Origin: Tanypteryx hageni
Taxonomy: Eukaryota; Arthropoda; Insecta; Odonata; Petaluridae
Direction of reading: 5' to 3'
Length of the DNA: 64,000 nt
NCBI GenBank assembly: GCA_028673005.1
Contig: CM054118.1
Coordinates: 85,685,855-85,749,854, forward strand
In this document: positions 21,210-33,119 of the stretch, piece by piece
Numbering within the stretch: the first letter of the stretch is position 1
Layout: each line of letters begins with the position of its first letter
Notes under the pieces: model-generated
What the model saw: only the letters and a program-made list of their open reading frames with translations
Databases searched by the model: none
Told to the model about the DNA's origin: nothing
Translations under genes and position numbers: made by a program

Positions 21210-24200
21210 CTAGACTCTCCTTTCCCACTCTCTGATATCGTGAGCAGAAAGGTCCCTAATCAAGTTTAAGAATATTTCATGCATGATTCAACAAACTTCA
21301 GACTTACCGATTAAACTGCGCTATAATAATGTAACACTGTATTTTCATGAGAAACTTAGCATTAAAAATAAAACGTAAAACTAAAAATCAATCAAAAGTT
21401 ATTTAAAGCATACATCACCGCAGTTTAGCAGTTGCAATATGATCTTTATCCCTTTTCGAAAGTAACTTGAACATATTTACGATCCGCTTTTATTGGTGTA
21501 GCAACATAAAAAAATGAAAGTTTACCATGGTAACGGACCTGTTCATAAGGCTTTTTCAAATCCTGCTAAAAACATCTCGTTGTTTCCAAAATTTACGCCT
21601 AAATGGACGAAGTAAAAACATAAGCGATATTTTTAAAAAGCGAAAAAAATGTATAGCCTGCAAAAATTAATGATTTACAGTCCTTTTTCATAACTCTCTC
21701 CACCGTTGCATCCAGATTTAAAGCAAAGTTGCAATTGGAAGGCGATTTTATGTTACCACAAGAAAGAATTATTGCTGTGCTGGAAGCGCGTTAGGAGATG
21801 ATTACTCGGATGCGGAATTACTAAAGCAAGCAAAAATGACGCAATATGTTTGTATGGCACTTCAAATTTCTAAGGGCAACTCGTATCCTCCAATGACCAT
21901 TGTGACCGTCATTAACAAATTTCACACCACTTAAGAATAGTTTACTTTTCAATTTACTACCTCATTTACTACCATCTTCAAATTACGTTAAAAAGATTCG
22001 CTAGAACCGACAAATCCTATTTCTCGAGATCGCGGATACAGTCCAAAATGCCACGCTTTCAACGAGGAAATGCAATGCATGAAAAGTCTGCATTTAATAG
22101 TGATCTGAAAAACGCGGAAAAATCTTTGGCTGTGACAAAATGACCACTGTGCCTCATACATGTGCTAGAAATATGCAAGGGAGATGGAAAACCGAAGATT
22201 CTAAGAAAAGTTTATCAATAATAACAAAAATTATGCGACGCCATATTTCCTAAATGTTGCGGAAAACATAATTTGGCAGTACTCCGGAATGCAATTTATC
22301 TTAATCGTCTGCTGCCCCAAAGCCAGAGGTTTGGAGTAAGTCTCCAGAATACGGAGTCGTGAGCTCTCACTGCAGAGATTCCGTCGAGATTAGAAAGACT
22401 CTCTTTGCATTTGAATGATAACTCTGCAAGCCATCCGAAAGCGTATGGCAGGGGTTGCGATGCAAAACCCAATTCGAAGTATATGCCTCCGAAAATGTTT
22501 ATTCGCATGGATTATTGGATCGGAATGCATCTGAATCATGTAAACGGTCTTCCATTGGTCACGGTTATCGATTAATAAACGTGTAACTGCTACAGCCATC
22601 AAACGGTGCGAAATATGCGCATTTCGGTTTTGAAAAAGCTATCCTCAGTGTCAATTCATTGATTGCTGGACTATTTCTCATTATCGATCAATGGGTTAGC
22701 AAGGAGTTCGGCTGATTTCCAGGCGATATACATTCATCTGTATTTCCAACCCGTTTTACGGCTTTAGTACTTATTTTGATTTCCAATATGATTATAGTTG
22801 AGCTCAATGAGTCATTTCAGGGTGACGATAAATTGATGGCTTCTTAAAGATACAAGTTTCGATTAAAGTTTTCATTCTGTGAAACGATATTGCGCAAAAT
22901 GGCCGGAATATCTTTTACCACAACTATAAGGTTAATCGTCGCCCCAAAACATCAGATCATACTGGGTAATTATTAACGAAAGTAGAATCTTCGTAAGGTT
23001 TGCTATTCGTCGCAATGTTGAGGAAATGGCATTAAAGAAAACTGCTGATTGTAAAATAAAATCGGTGCGATATTCTTTAAAATATTTTCAACGATATCGG
23101 TGAGACCCAATGTTTTAGGCTCTATATTCTCCTGTATTTATTAATATTAAAAATAATAATATTTAATATAACTGCAACAGCAGGTCGATCTCGAATATTT
23201 TGAGTGAATTGATTACGTCACAAGAATCTTACACGTACTTGGAATAAAAATTCGCTTTACTGTACCGAGCTTCGACTTTGACTTCCAGCTGCAAAGTAAT
23301 GGGTTCTCAAGTGTGACAAAAAGAAGATACAAGGGATAGAAATGGCTTTAATTGTATTATATTGTGATAATGGATAAATTAACCAAACCTGTTTTTAGGA
23401 TTAAATATTTTCCACAAAGGTGATCTCTAAAGAAAAAAAAGCTTCGTTCTACTAACTCCGTTCTGTAAGTCCCTATTTCTCATTTAATTAACGTCTTTCA
23501 CATTTTTGCCGTTCACGATGTCTCCGAAGAATATATCCCTCGCAAACGGCAAGGGCTCACTGTATTTAAAATGTCAAATTGATTTACAAAATCGGCGAGA
23601 GAGTGATGTACAATTAAAAAATAAGATTTAAAATACACGATGAGTAAATATTCTCCTATTTTAATATAAAAAATGCGATCGCCTAAACTTCCTTCAAATT
23701 GAACGCGTTGAATGTTTCACCCCATCACCTCTGGCGAACGTATTGAATAAATTTAATGGATTAAGGTTATAATTAAATTTTCGAAAGGTATTTTAAGTAT
23801 TAAATCGCTCCTGATGTGAATATAATGTTAATATATAATTTAAATAAATATAATTACCAAATATTTATCAACACATGTAAGAAACTTCAGTGGTAACTAC
23901 TATCGTTGCAATTAGTACAAGCGTTATGTGAAAGAAATTCCTTTTACCCTTGTGAATTACACATGATCGACGGTTAAAACACAGTTTTTAAATGAAAATT
24001 TTAGTTAGCTAAACGTAGTTATTCATTAAAAAATCAACATTTATTGACATAAAAATAGTCATAGAAAAGTTTTTTTTTATGATGAGGAGAATTCGATGTC
24101 GTGAGGAGAAGTCGTATTCCATTTGTGAAAGTGGAGAGGGAGAGAGGCAGACTCCTGAGATTGTTTGCAGGAAGAGGAAGAAGTTGAAGAGGGCAAGAAG

Positions 24201-26090
24201 GAAGAGGGCGAGAGAGAGAGAGACGAGGATGAAGCGAAGGAAGACGTGTAGCGGTACACGAGCGTATGTTTGAGTTGGGAGGATAAAAAAAGAGCGAAGA
24301 TATTCGAGACCCATAACTGATCTATGGAATAAAAAGCGTTGTGGACGACACCTCATACACAATGCATGAGATTTAATAATGCTAATTAGTTACGGAGTAG
24401 AAATTACTCTTTCATATGCTCACAGATGGAGAATTTTGAACAATCCACTCCACACTAGGCGCAAGCGAAGCAGGTTTTCGAATCTACGAGAACGAGAACT
24501 AGCTAATTTTTAACTATCGCATTATAAACATAAATTGCGCTTCGGATGAATGGCAACGAGAATCAATTACCGGTTGCCGCGCTCGGTGACGCTATTACGT
24601 CAACAAATGGTGGACCACGGCGATGCCTTCGCGTTGAGTACGCGTTTATGACCTCATCCTTGAGGAAATGCGCATCGTTCGAACGTTATTCGCTTTCTAT
24701 TTTTCTGTATCCAAGAAATTAATATTGATAATAGATGCACCATTTACGCACATCTTAAGCGAATGCATAAGTTGATCTCGTTTTTTGGAATAACACATTG
24801 CTTGTCGCATCGTGTGTTTCAAAAAAGAGAAAAAACCCCTTTGCTTAAACTCTTTCGCGGAGCAGATTTGTTCTCTTTGTGGAGGCGCAATACATACAGT
24901 TTAGTTTTTACTATGTTTCAAGTAAGTGCAAGTAGCCGTGATGTAATATAATTCCGTAGCAAAAGTAAATTAGGTTATTTGAAACTTGGTGAGACAATTT
25001 CTGAAAGCCAATCCATTCAATTTAATGAAATTTCAAGATGAATAATTTATCAAAAATATACAGGTTACACATGTTGCAACTACTACTTATTTTTGGCATT
25101 ATAAGTAATCAGTAACCTCCAGCTATCATTACTAAATATGTTAAAATAATTTTTCTGAATTATCTTTGTTGAATACAATGTAGGTGTAAATACAAACAAA
25201 TTCAGACTTGCAATAAGCCATGCTCCATATAAGCTACTGAAATCCATAATAGGTTTATTGCGCATTTTAAAAACTTTACAATGTTAAATGTTTAGAGAAG
25301 GTCGTATTAAAATTTATCTAGCTTAATATCCGTCCTATGAACGACTGATATAATAAAGCATTTGGTATCATTTCTTTATCGTGGCAATATAAATGACTGA
25401 AGTTGTTCAACTACTACTACCATGAGCCTCGAAAACTTCGGCTCCGATTAAAGCCAAGGGAAAAGTAATTGTATTATAAGTATTTTATCCAAAACTGTAT
25501 TATTTTTATAAAATTAATAATTTTATTCTGTTAAATTTTGGACAAGTGACTTGATCACGCAGTAAGTTATATGATGTGAAATTTATTGACAATGAGTCAT
25601 GTAATGTTGCCACCTGGCATGTAGCCAAATTGCAACTCATTTAGTAAATAAACTTTTATTTGCAAATTTATTCTAATGAAATTTGGAAGTAACTTCCTTT
25701 TTCATCACTGCAATAAAAACACTGTGTCGACGGATTTAACATGTTTTACCCTTGTGGAATTTTATATTTTCCTCTGAAATAAAATTATCCCTTCTATTTA
25801 AACTCACAATTTGTAAATCCTTTAATCATCAAGATATTAATTCCAGGTAAGACAGTAGAAAATGGCCATATTAAATAGCGACACTATAATCAGCGCACAA
25901 CAAAAGTCATATCGCTATAATTAAAATCAAATGAATGATATTTAAAGATTATTCTTACATGTATCATGCAGTGAATTGCGCGCATTTACCATGGAGATGA
26001 CTAAGCACCCTAGATTCGAATCTGTGGCTTCAAGAAATAAAAAATCCTCACAACCTCTATGAAATTATAAAACTACTAGTACAAAATTGT
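21210..26090. other. long AT-rich stretch without a supported gene
   Basis: Nearly 5 kb carries only short open frames without domains. A purine-rich tract at 24100-24240 (GAGGGAGAGAGG and GAGAGAGAGAGACG words) produces a spurious Arg/Lys-rich frame. A CpG-richer patch at 24540-24660 holds an ACGTCA word and could be regulatory. Nothing else is recognised. Confidence 0.4.
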
Positions 26091-26249
26091 TTAGCAAATA
26101 TATGAGAAATACATTTTTGATAATAACAGGCAAAAGTTCCCGCGCATTGGTCTAAAATCGGGAAATGAATGTTAAAATACATTTTTCCTTCTTTTCGTAA
26201 TGCAGAGTGTTTTTGAAGCTCTTTAACGTAAGATGGTCGTGATAGAATT

Positions 26250-26395
26250 TGTAATTTCCGTACTTGCGTGATCCCCTTCATCCTCAATTCATGGTGTGGC
26301 AAGTCCAAGTTGAGAAATCTGACCTTTGCCAGGATTCGAACCCTTGCTCGCTCAGCGGAAGGCCAGCACACAAGCCACTCCATCACACCCTCTTA
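26250..26395 (-). repeat. tRNA-derived SINE head with A and B boxes
   Basis: On the - strand an A-box-like TGGCTTGTGTGC (26377-26366) is followed about 24 nt later by a perfect B box GGTTCGAATCC (26342-26332). The text from GAGTGG to CCTGGCAAAGG reads like the 5' half of a tRNA-derived SINE. A cloverleaf acceptor stem is not seen, so an intact tRNA gene is unlikely. The SINE body may continue to about 26100. Confidence 0.55.
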
Positions 26396-27179
26396 TACTT
26401 GAATCATACTATAGATTTATTTGCTAACAATAAATAAAAAAGGGTTCTTTCTGGTATACTCCATTTTATGTTATTAACCTACTCGAAATACTCAATCATT
26501 GACCTTGATTCATGAAACCAAGTTAAATTCACATTCTGTTTCACACATTCCCGTTAAATTTCACTTTTATTTAATTTGTACCCAGTGCATATAAGGGCAA
26601 TATGACGCCATATCTTTTTCGATGTCTTCAAACGTTTTAAGAGAAATAAATAACAATAAATATATCGTCCTCCTTCTATTTAGTCAGAAGACATTTAAGC
26701 ATCATAGTTGATAAATTTTTCTCCATTTTAATTGGAAGAATATGTCTCTCACATCACACAGAAATAAAATAGATTCAACATCGAAATATTCCAAAAGCAC
26801 TACGCATCACAACATTTTTCATTAAAAAAACTGGATTGTTTGTGGTCAGCAATGAAAGTTGGGGAAATATATAAAGATTTTTATCCAAGCCATTATATTT
26901 CCGCATCTGCTAAAGATTTGCTATAATTTTGATGCTCATCTTTGTAATAGAAGTAGTAGTGGTTTATTTGGTCCAGATATACATAGATATAGGACAAGTC
27001 ACCGATTAGAGAAATATGGATTATTATTGTATTATTATATTAAGATATTATTTGGAATTTTAACTGATGAATATACATGGAAATTCTCGGACGTTTTTAT
27101 TTATTCATAACGTATTCCCTTTTATACAGTGGTACTACTCAATATGCCCACAGATTCATTCCAAACAACGTTCGGTAAA

Positions 27180-27480
27180 TATTCGCGGCCAAAACACTCG
27201 ATGACGTAACGGCGACGACTTCGCGAACCAAGTGTCGTGCGCGATAGATAACGCCGCTCGTTACACAACTTCGAGCACATGCGACGCGAATAGCTTTTTC
27301 CTCGAAAGTATAGCAGGCGTGGCGCGAAAATGCGATCTTCAAATCAAGCCGTCACGTGGTTAATTTCGCTCTCTAGGATTCGGATCTCTCTGGAAGAAAC
27401 CTGAGCACCACGGTCTTCGCCCCATTGGTGTATGGGTGGGGAGGGTGCGAAAGGGGGGGGGGGGGTTTCAGGAACGCCTC
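27180..27480 (+). promoter_or_regulatory. CpG-rich upstream region of gene 2
   Basis: This GC-rich block lies 200-500 bp upstream of the TATA box of gene 2. It contains a CRE-like TGACGTAA (about 27203), an E-box CACGTG (about 27353) and several CGCG words. It is followed by a run of 13 G (27453-27465). It is probably proximal promoter or enhancer DNA; this is inferred from position and composition. Confidence 0.45.
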
Positions 27481-27653
27481 TCGAGGAGGAAAACGGTAGT
27501 GAGGTGCTATAAGGGGTTATTTTTCTGTTTGCTCAAATCTCTGAGGGCCACCCTCTCCTCTAAGTAGACCTTGTGGGTGCTCCGTCCCCTCTACTTCCCA
27601 CTAGACGCCCCCTCCCCTCCATCCCCCCCTGCGCCCCGAGGGAAGATGGCAGC

Positions 27654-27700
27654 TTTATAAGAGAGTGGTGCCCGGCGGCATTCCCAGACACAGTTTCTTC
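27654..27700 (+). promoter_or_regulatory. TATA core promoter of gene 2
   Basis: TTTATAAG (27654-27661) lies 30-36 nt upstream of ACACAGTTTC (27688-27697), an initiator-like sequence close to the arthropod TCAGT consensus. It is followed 60-70 nt later by a good splice donor. The spacing fits a TATA/Inr promoter. The exact start site is not proven. Confidence 0.6.
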
Positions 27701-27762
27701 CGGTTTCGTAGAGAGCGACACGCGAAGATATCTCTACTTCCCCACTCGAGCACCAGACGCAG
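27690..27762 (+). other. probable non-coding first exon of gene 2
   Basis: From the initiator near 27690 to GACGCAG|GTAAGCGC (donor at 27763). It contains no ATG. The next + strand gene has an acceptor ten bases before its ATG (33108-33109), so this fits as its 5' UTR exon, leaving an intron of about 5.35 kb. Transcript evidence is needed to confirm the link. Confidence 0.55.
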
Positions 27763-27933
27763 GTAAGCGCTTCTCAGTCTTATATTATGTCCTCTTCTAT
27801 GCAAAACGCTAGGGCCATGAATGCTAAACGTGCCACTTAAAGAAAGCAATATCGCTCTTCAGGTTTTAACTAATTGTAAACTTTCGAAAGTTTAGGAAAA
27901 ATTTTTAAAAGGGCCGTTAATTTTCCTCGAAAG

Positions 27934-28193
27934 CAGTGATTCCCAAACTGTGGGGCACCCCCCCCCGCCTGGCGCAATGGGTAGGTCGGGGGAGCGCAAA
28001 GGATTCCTCATATATTTATTGTCCGTTTAACTTGAGGCCTACAATATGCTACAGGCAAATACTAGCCCTCAAGTGGCTAGGACGTATCGTTTGCGTCCAT
28101 GTTTTTCCTTAAGATAGAGATGGTATAGAGGGGAGCGCGAAGATAGTTTTGTTAGGTGAGGGGCGGCGGCTTTGTAATGTATGGAAAACGCTG
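27934..28193. mobile_element. hAT-type relic in intron 1 of gene 2
   Basis: The left end is CAGTGATTCCCAAACTG; the reverse complement of the right end is CAGCGTTTTCCATAC, matching loosely. A C-run and GGGGAGCGC words inside are typical of hAT elements with CAGTG.TTCCCAAAC ends. The flanking 8-mers CTCGAAAG and CTCTGTAG agree at five positions. It begins about 170 bp after the putative first exon. Confidence 0.5.
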
Positions 28194-31100
28194 CTCTGTA
28201 GTATCGAATTGGTACCTATTATCATTCGCTATCATACTTTGATATTTAAATAACAGAAAATTTCCTTAGTATTATTATTGAGTGGTTCCTCGATTATATA
28301 AAACTGAGTGATAAGCACAGTTTCCTCCATTCAATGATGATGAAAATGTACGGAGAGTTGAGTCGTAAAGCAAAGATAGTGAAGCATATCAGTTTCGTGT
28401 ATAGTGAATAATTGTATTTTTTTAAATTATCTACCTTGCAGAGAAATTTATCATTTTCATGATCTATCTGTTTGGGTTTGAAATTAAACTTGGAATAATG
28501 AAATTATAGCAGATGCAAGATGCTACAATAAGTAACATAATCTCGTGAAATTCATTCCAAAATATTACTTATGGTATTTTTTTAATACAGACAGTTATAT
28601 CATTACGAGGATTGCAACTATTGATTCAAAAGAGGTTAAGTAAGAAAGTGTTTTAAACGTCTTTCTATCCGTTTATGAGAATCAAAAGAATGAAAACTGA
28701 TTCCTCCACGAAAAACGTAAGTCTACTAAGCGATTTTCTCCAAAAAATGCCCTTTTATAATTATTCCGCTTTAATGTAACTGTTAGTAAATATAATACGC
28801 AATTGAGTCATTATATCGATAGCAAAATTAATTGGCGTTGAATCGATTTCAGGAAAATACTCCCAAGAGTAATTATATTTATATAAAAAATGTGCTGTAT
28901 AAGTTAGTTATAAATACCATAAAGATGTTCTGAAATATTAATCGTGATGCTAGACAAATAAGGTATTAACCGAAATGCTATGAATTGGATCCGAAAATTT
29001 CGTAGCAATAGTGAGCAAAGGGTAGTTATTGATGGGAATTGCTCAAACACAGCGAGAGTTGTCGATATCAGCTTGGTAATTAGAAGTAAAATCAGTCTCT
29101 TTGCAGGCTACACTGTCATTTATAGGGAGATAAGTGATCCTAAAGACAATCAGCACTTGTAGAACGATCTCGAAGCTGTCTGCGTGTTGAATGGCAGCTG
29201 GAAATTAACCAGAGGAAAAACTACATCGTTAACTTTTGGAAAATAATAATTTGTGTGGTAGACATTTATTATAAAGTCGACGTTTCAGATTTCGTCAAAT
29301 ATCTATCTATACCGCGACTTGTCAGAGGACACTCACGTTTGCTGGGCGATAGGCGCCGTTAGCATAAAGTTGGACTTTATAGGTAGGATAGTCCGAGATA
29401 GCCCTGAAACAGTGAGAGAACCATGTTATTTGTCTTTGGTAAGATTGCGGGTAGAATATGCATCACCTGTATGTTTTCGAATTTTTCATGCCCATATCAC
29501 TCGTTAATATTTTCATTCCAACTCAAGGTACTCTCGAGATAAGTGACAGTGAGATTTAAAATAAGAGGTTACACACCTCCGTGGTTACTTTTGTTTGCCC
29601 TCACTTTTAAGTATCAAAAAGTCATGTACTGGACACATGTAAATACAAACTTATATGTTTCCCGACGCCAGAGCGACTTAGGCTTTCAATTGAGCCGTCA
29701 TATACCTCGGTAGGTTCTTCCGTTCACTTTCAATTTTAGCTATCGAATAGTCATGTGCTGGCCACAGGAAATACCAATATTGTTTCAGTGTTCCACAGTT
29801 TATCCATTTAGTGTATCGTGGAAAGTCTATATTCGAAATTTGGTTGAATATGAAGCTAAAATGACGGAGTTATAGTTGTTCAAAAAGCATTACATGCGTA
29901 CAGACGGGTAAATTTGGAGGGGTTTAAATTTCGTCCCCGAAGCCCGACTGCGCTCTTCCTTTTTATCATATTAGATATCATGCCAAGTTTATGTGGCTCT
30001 TGAATCAAGCGTGTGGATTTGTATAGCTGAACGAATAAACAGACAAACACACTAAATTATAGTATAGATAAAGGCAATAAAGGTCACTCCAAAACGTTGT
30101 ACGAGAGATTTGCTTTCAGAAGAAAAAAAAATTTGGCATTGGATATGCAATCTTCAAGCATTTTAAATCCTCTACCTTAACCCCTGCAAAGGTCTGAATT
30201 TCACTATCTCTAATTGGCTCTAAAGAACTCTAATACATTTTCCTCTAACGTGAGACGCCAATTATGGTTCGGTCACGACTAATGAGACACATTGTCATGT
30301 GCCCATGAGCACAGTTTGTGGACTCGCCCACTTACCACTTGCAGTGCCATCGCGTATCGCTTAGGACCACCGCGTCAAGAGTTGAAAACAGCTTAAGCAA
30401 ACATTCACCTTCCGAGGACGGAATGTTTGTTTGATTCCCATACAGTTCTTATCGCGGACTCATTGACGACACCTTTTTAAGGCGCTTCAGGGATTTCGAT
30501 CCGATGCAATATGAAATGGAATATAAAAGTTATGCATTTTTGGAGTTAACATTTTCAAATCGATGCAAGAAAAAATATCTGAGGAAACGCATAATCTTGT
30601 CACCAAGGAATAAGAAAGAACTGGGAAAAGTGACTAGTGATAATGTGCGCAATTGAAATAACCTAATGTAACATTTATTTGAAAAGGTTTAGCAAAACTT
30701 CTGAAGACGCCTATAAAAGAATTAACGATTTTCTTGCAATACCTAAGTGGTTTAGAAATAACGACTAAATCTTGCGTTTATTTCAAGACAAGTTTCTATA
30801 AGCTTCTAGGAAAGTTAAAAGCACACGTGCGGAATTAAAAGCTTTTATATTATATATTATATTATTTTTCGATAAAGGAAATTTTAGTTGCTCAATTACT
30901 CATATGTAATGGACTACACATCTACTTAATTATATTCAATAATTTAACGATTTTTCTAGATCTGAAATAAATCAAAGTTTATATTTATGATTTACAGAGG
31001 AATACTACCAACTCTTTTTAAGTGTAGAAAATAAATAAATTAATAATATGGGTCGCGATGCCATAAAATACTGCGAATTATAAATAAAAAATACAGAAAA

Positions 31101-31739
31101 AAATAACTTTTTGTATTCATTTATGAGTTACATGGAAAGTGAGGCAAAATGACGAAGGCAAAATGCATCCTCAAAGGACTTTTTCTTTCCCAGATATTAT
31201 GTTTTCCAAACTCGTTCAACTTTTTTACTTTCAAAGAGTTATCAAGCTCCTCTTATGGCGAAGATCAAGCTGATTAATCAGAATTCTCCAAAAGCATTTT
31301 ATGGGTTTTGGGGAATTCCGATATATCAGCGTTGTTAGTTTGCATGTAAGGCTCTTTCTCTTATCACCATGACACCGGATATGAACATGTGTGAACAGAA
31401 ACAACAAAGCTAATTTTATGTAAAGAACTAAGTATTGAAGTAGATCTATTTTATATTAATAGATCTACTTTATATTAAATGTGTCATATTTATGAGATAT
31501 TAAGATAAATTTTTACAAACAGATATTTTTGCTGCTGTGTTCCGCCTGTACCACTCATCTGAATATTGTCTAGACATATTTTACGCTACCTATGGCAAAG
31601 GAGGTGAAGAAAACCGCCTTCAATTATCGGTATAAGAAAGTAAGTTGGGATGATTTGCACCAACTGCCACCCACCTCTACAGGAATAAATATTGATCAAA
31701 AATTTGTTCCTCGCTGCAGGCGTGAAAAACTGCTATATA
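28194..31739. other. intron 1 of gene 2: AT-rich DNA with repeat fragments
   Basis: No exon-like island is seen. Near 29800-30080 the text on GCCCGACTGC, ATGCCAAGTTTATGTGGCTC and GTATAGCTGAACGAATAAAC looks like an interspersed insect repeat. Short open frames at 28980 and 29319 have no domain. Confidence 0.4.
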
Positions 31740-32290
31740 CCCATGCAATGTGCATTAACTAAACTCTTTACACCACATTCGCGCAGGCGACATTTCGCAG
31801 ATGACAGCATTATGTATGGGCGATTAAGTAATGAGACATGTCGTAGGAAAATACAAAACGGATGATGGAAATAACAAGATCGTGAGCATCTGCCGCTACA
31901 CGTTATATGAGGAGACGATAAAAGGATTAATAATTGCAAATACCTTGGAATTTATATCGCAAAAGATCCAAATAGGATACATATATTAATAATATCGGAG
32001 CGACAGCACACAAAAATTTTCATTACGTAATGCGTAATCTAAAATGAATCTGTAAGCGAAGGAGAGAGTTAGCATACAAATCAGTAGTTATGCCAACATT
32101 AGAATAAGAAACGAACGCAAGGGATCGTTACGAGATAGATCAAATAAGAAAATGTTCAAAATACGGCTACGTCATGTGTGTTAGTTAGATCGAAGAGAGA
32201 AGATAGCACCAAGGCAACGCCAGGTTAGGAAACAGGAGAAGGGTAAGCAGATCAGGTGGTATAACTCAGACAGAATGAGGCATGGAAAGA
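31740..32290 (+). pseudogene. LINE (CR1/jockey-like) reverse transcriptase relic
   Basis: Peptide fragments in shifting + strand frames recall the second half of a non-LTR reverse transcriptase: HFADDSIMYG (about 31788-31820, the [FY]xDD catalytic box), then NNCKYLGIYIAKDPNRIH (about 31930), then NNIGATAHKNFHYVMRNLK (about 31987), then ELAYKSVVMPTLE (about 32065). Stops and frameshifts are frequent. The order of motifs matches CR1/jockey-type polymerases. Inserted in intron 1 of gene 2 in the sense orientation. Confidence 0.6.
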
Positions 32291-32395
32291 CTTAAGGAGT
32301 GGGATATAAATGTCAAACGTTGTCGGGAGAAACGGATACATTTTCAAATTAAATTGAAGTAGCATAACACACATTCTCAGAAATTTCTTCATTAA

Positions 32396-32677
32396 CACGT
32401 TGACTGCCATAAGGGTAATATTTGACTCTCACCGCCCCGGGGGAAAGGCAAGGTGAGGGTCAGATTACGTATACGTATTTGAGCCCTCGTGACTCATCGG
32501 ATACACTTTCGACGGCGTGTCGAATGTATGGCTTTGTCAACTGAGGTTATTGAGATGCGTAAATTCTTTTGGTCCCCGATATTTGCCTTTTGTATTGTTT
32601 AAGGGTTAAAAACGGCATAGTAAAATGCCTTTGGCCCCAGGGACCATTTTTTAAAAATTGGTATGGGAGTCAACGTG
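32396..32677. mobile_element. piggyBac-type MITE, 282 bp
   Basis: TTAA at 32392-32395 and 32678-32681 flank CACGTTGACTGCC (left) and the reverse complement of the right end, CACGTTGACTCCC; 12 of 13 bases match. The interior is unrelated to the two longer piggyBac elements and has no transposase. It lies 0.4 kb upstream of the first coding exon of gene 2, inside its intron. Confidence 0.85.
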
Positions 32678-33119
32678 TTAACAGGGGAATCAGAGAAATG
32701 GTAGTCATGTCTGGAGTGCTCTTCGAGTCCTTATCTAACTCTGCTAAAAGAAGTTAATTTAGTTTTAGATCATTTGTAGATTGTAAAATATTACGAAAGA
32801 GTTGGTGGAAGTAGAGGAATGCCAGATAGAATGAAGTATAGTGTAGACTTTGTGAGCCACGTGACTGCTTCGGTAGCCCATTTCAAACCTAGATATTCCT
32901 GTACAAATCTGTGTATTTTTGGCTAATCTTGGGTTATTATATGTATACAAATCTGTAAAAATAAGCATGTAATATCAGCAACGTACTACATTATGTGTAT
33001 ATTTTATGCGACAAATATTTTTAACATATGTTATCACCTAGATTTTAGCCTACTTGCAAAGATTTATGATAAATGAATGAATAGCGCATTAATCAAAACA
33101 AATTTACAGGTCATCGAAA

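Noticed and set aside
24079..24273. Arg/Lys/Glu-rich frame
   Set aside because: Product of a purine-rich tract; no domain.
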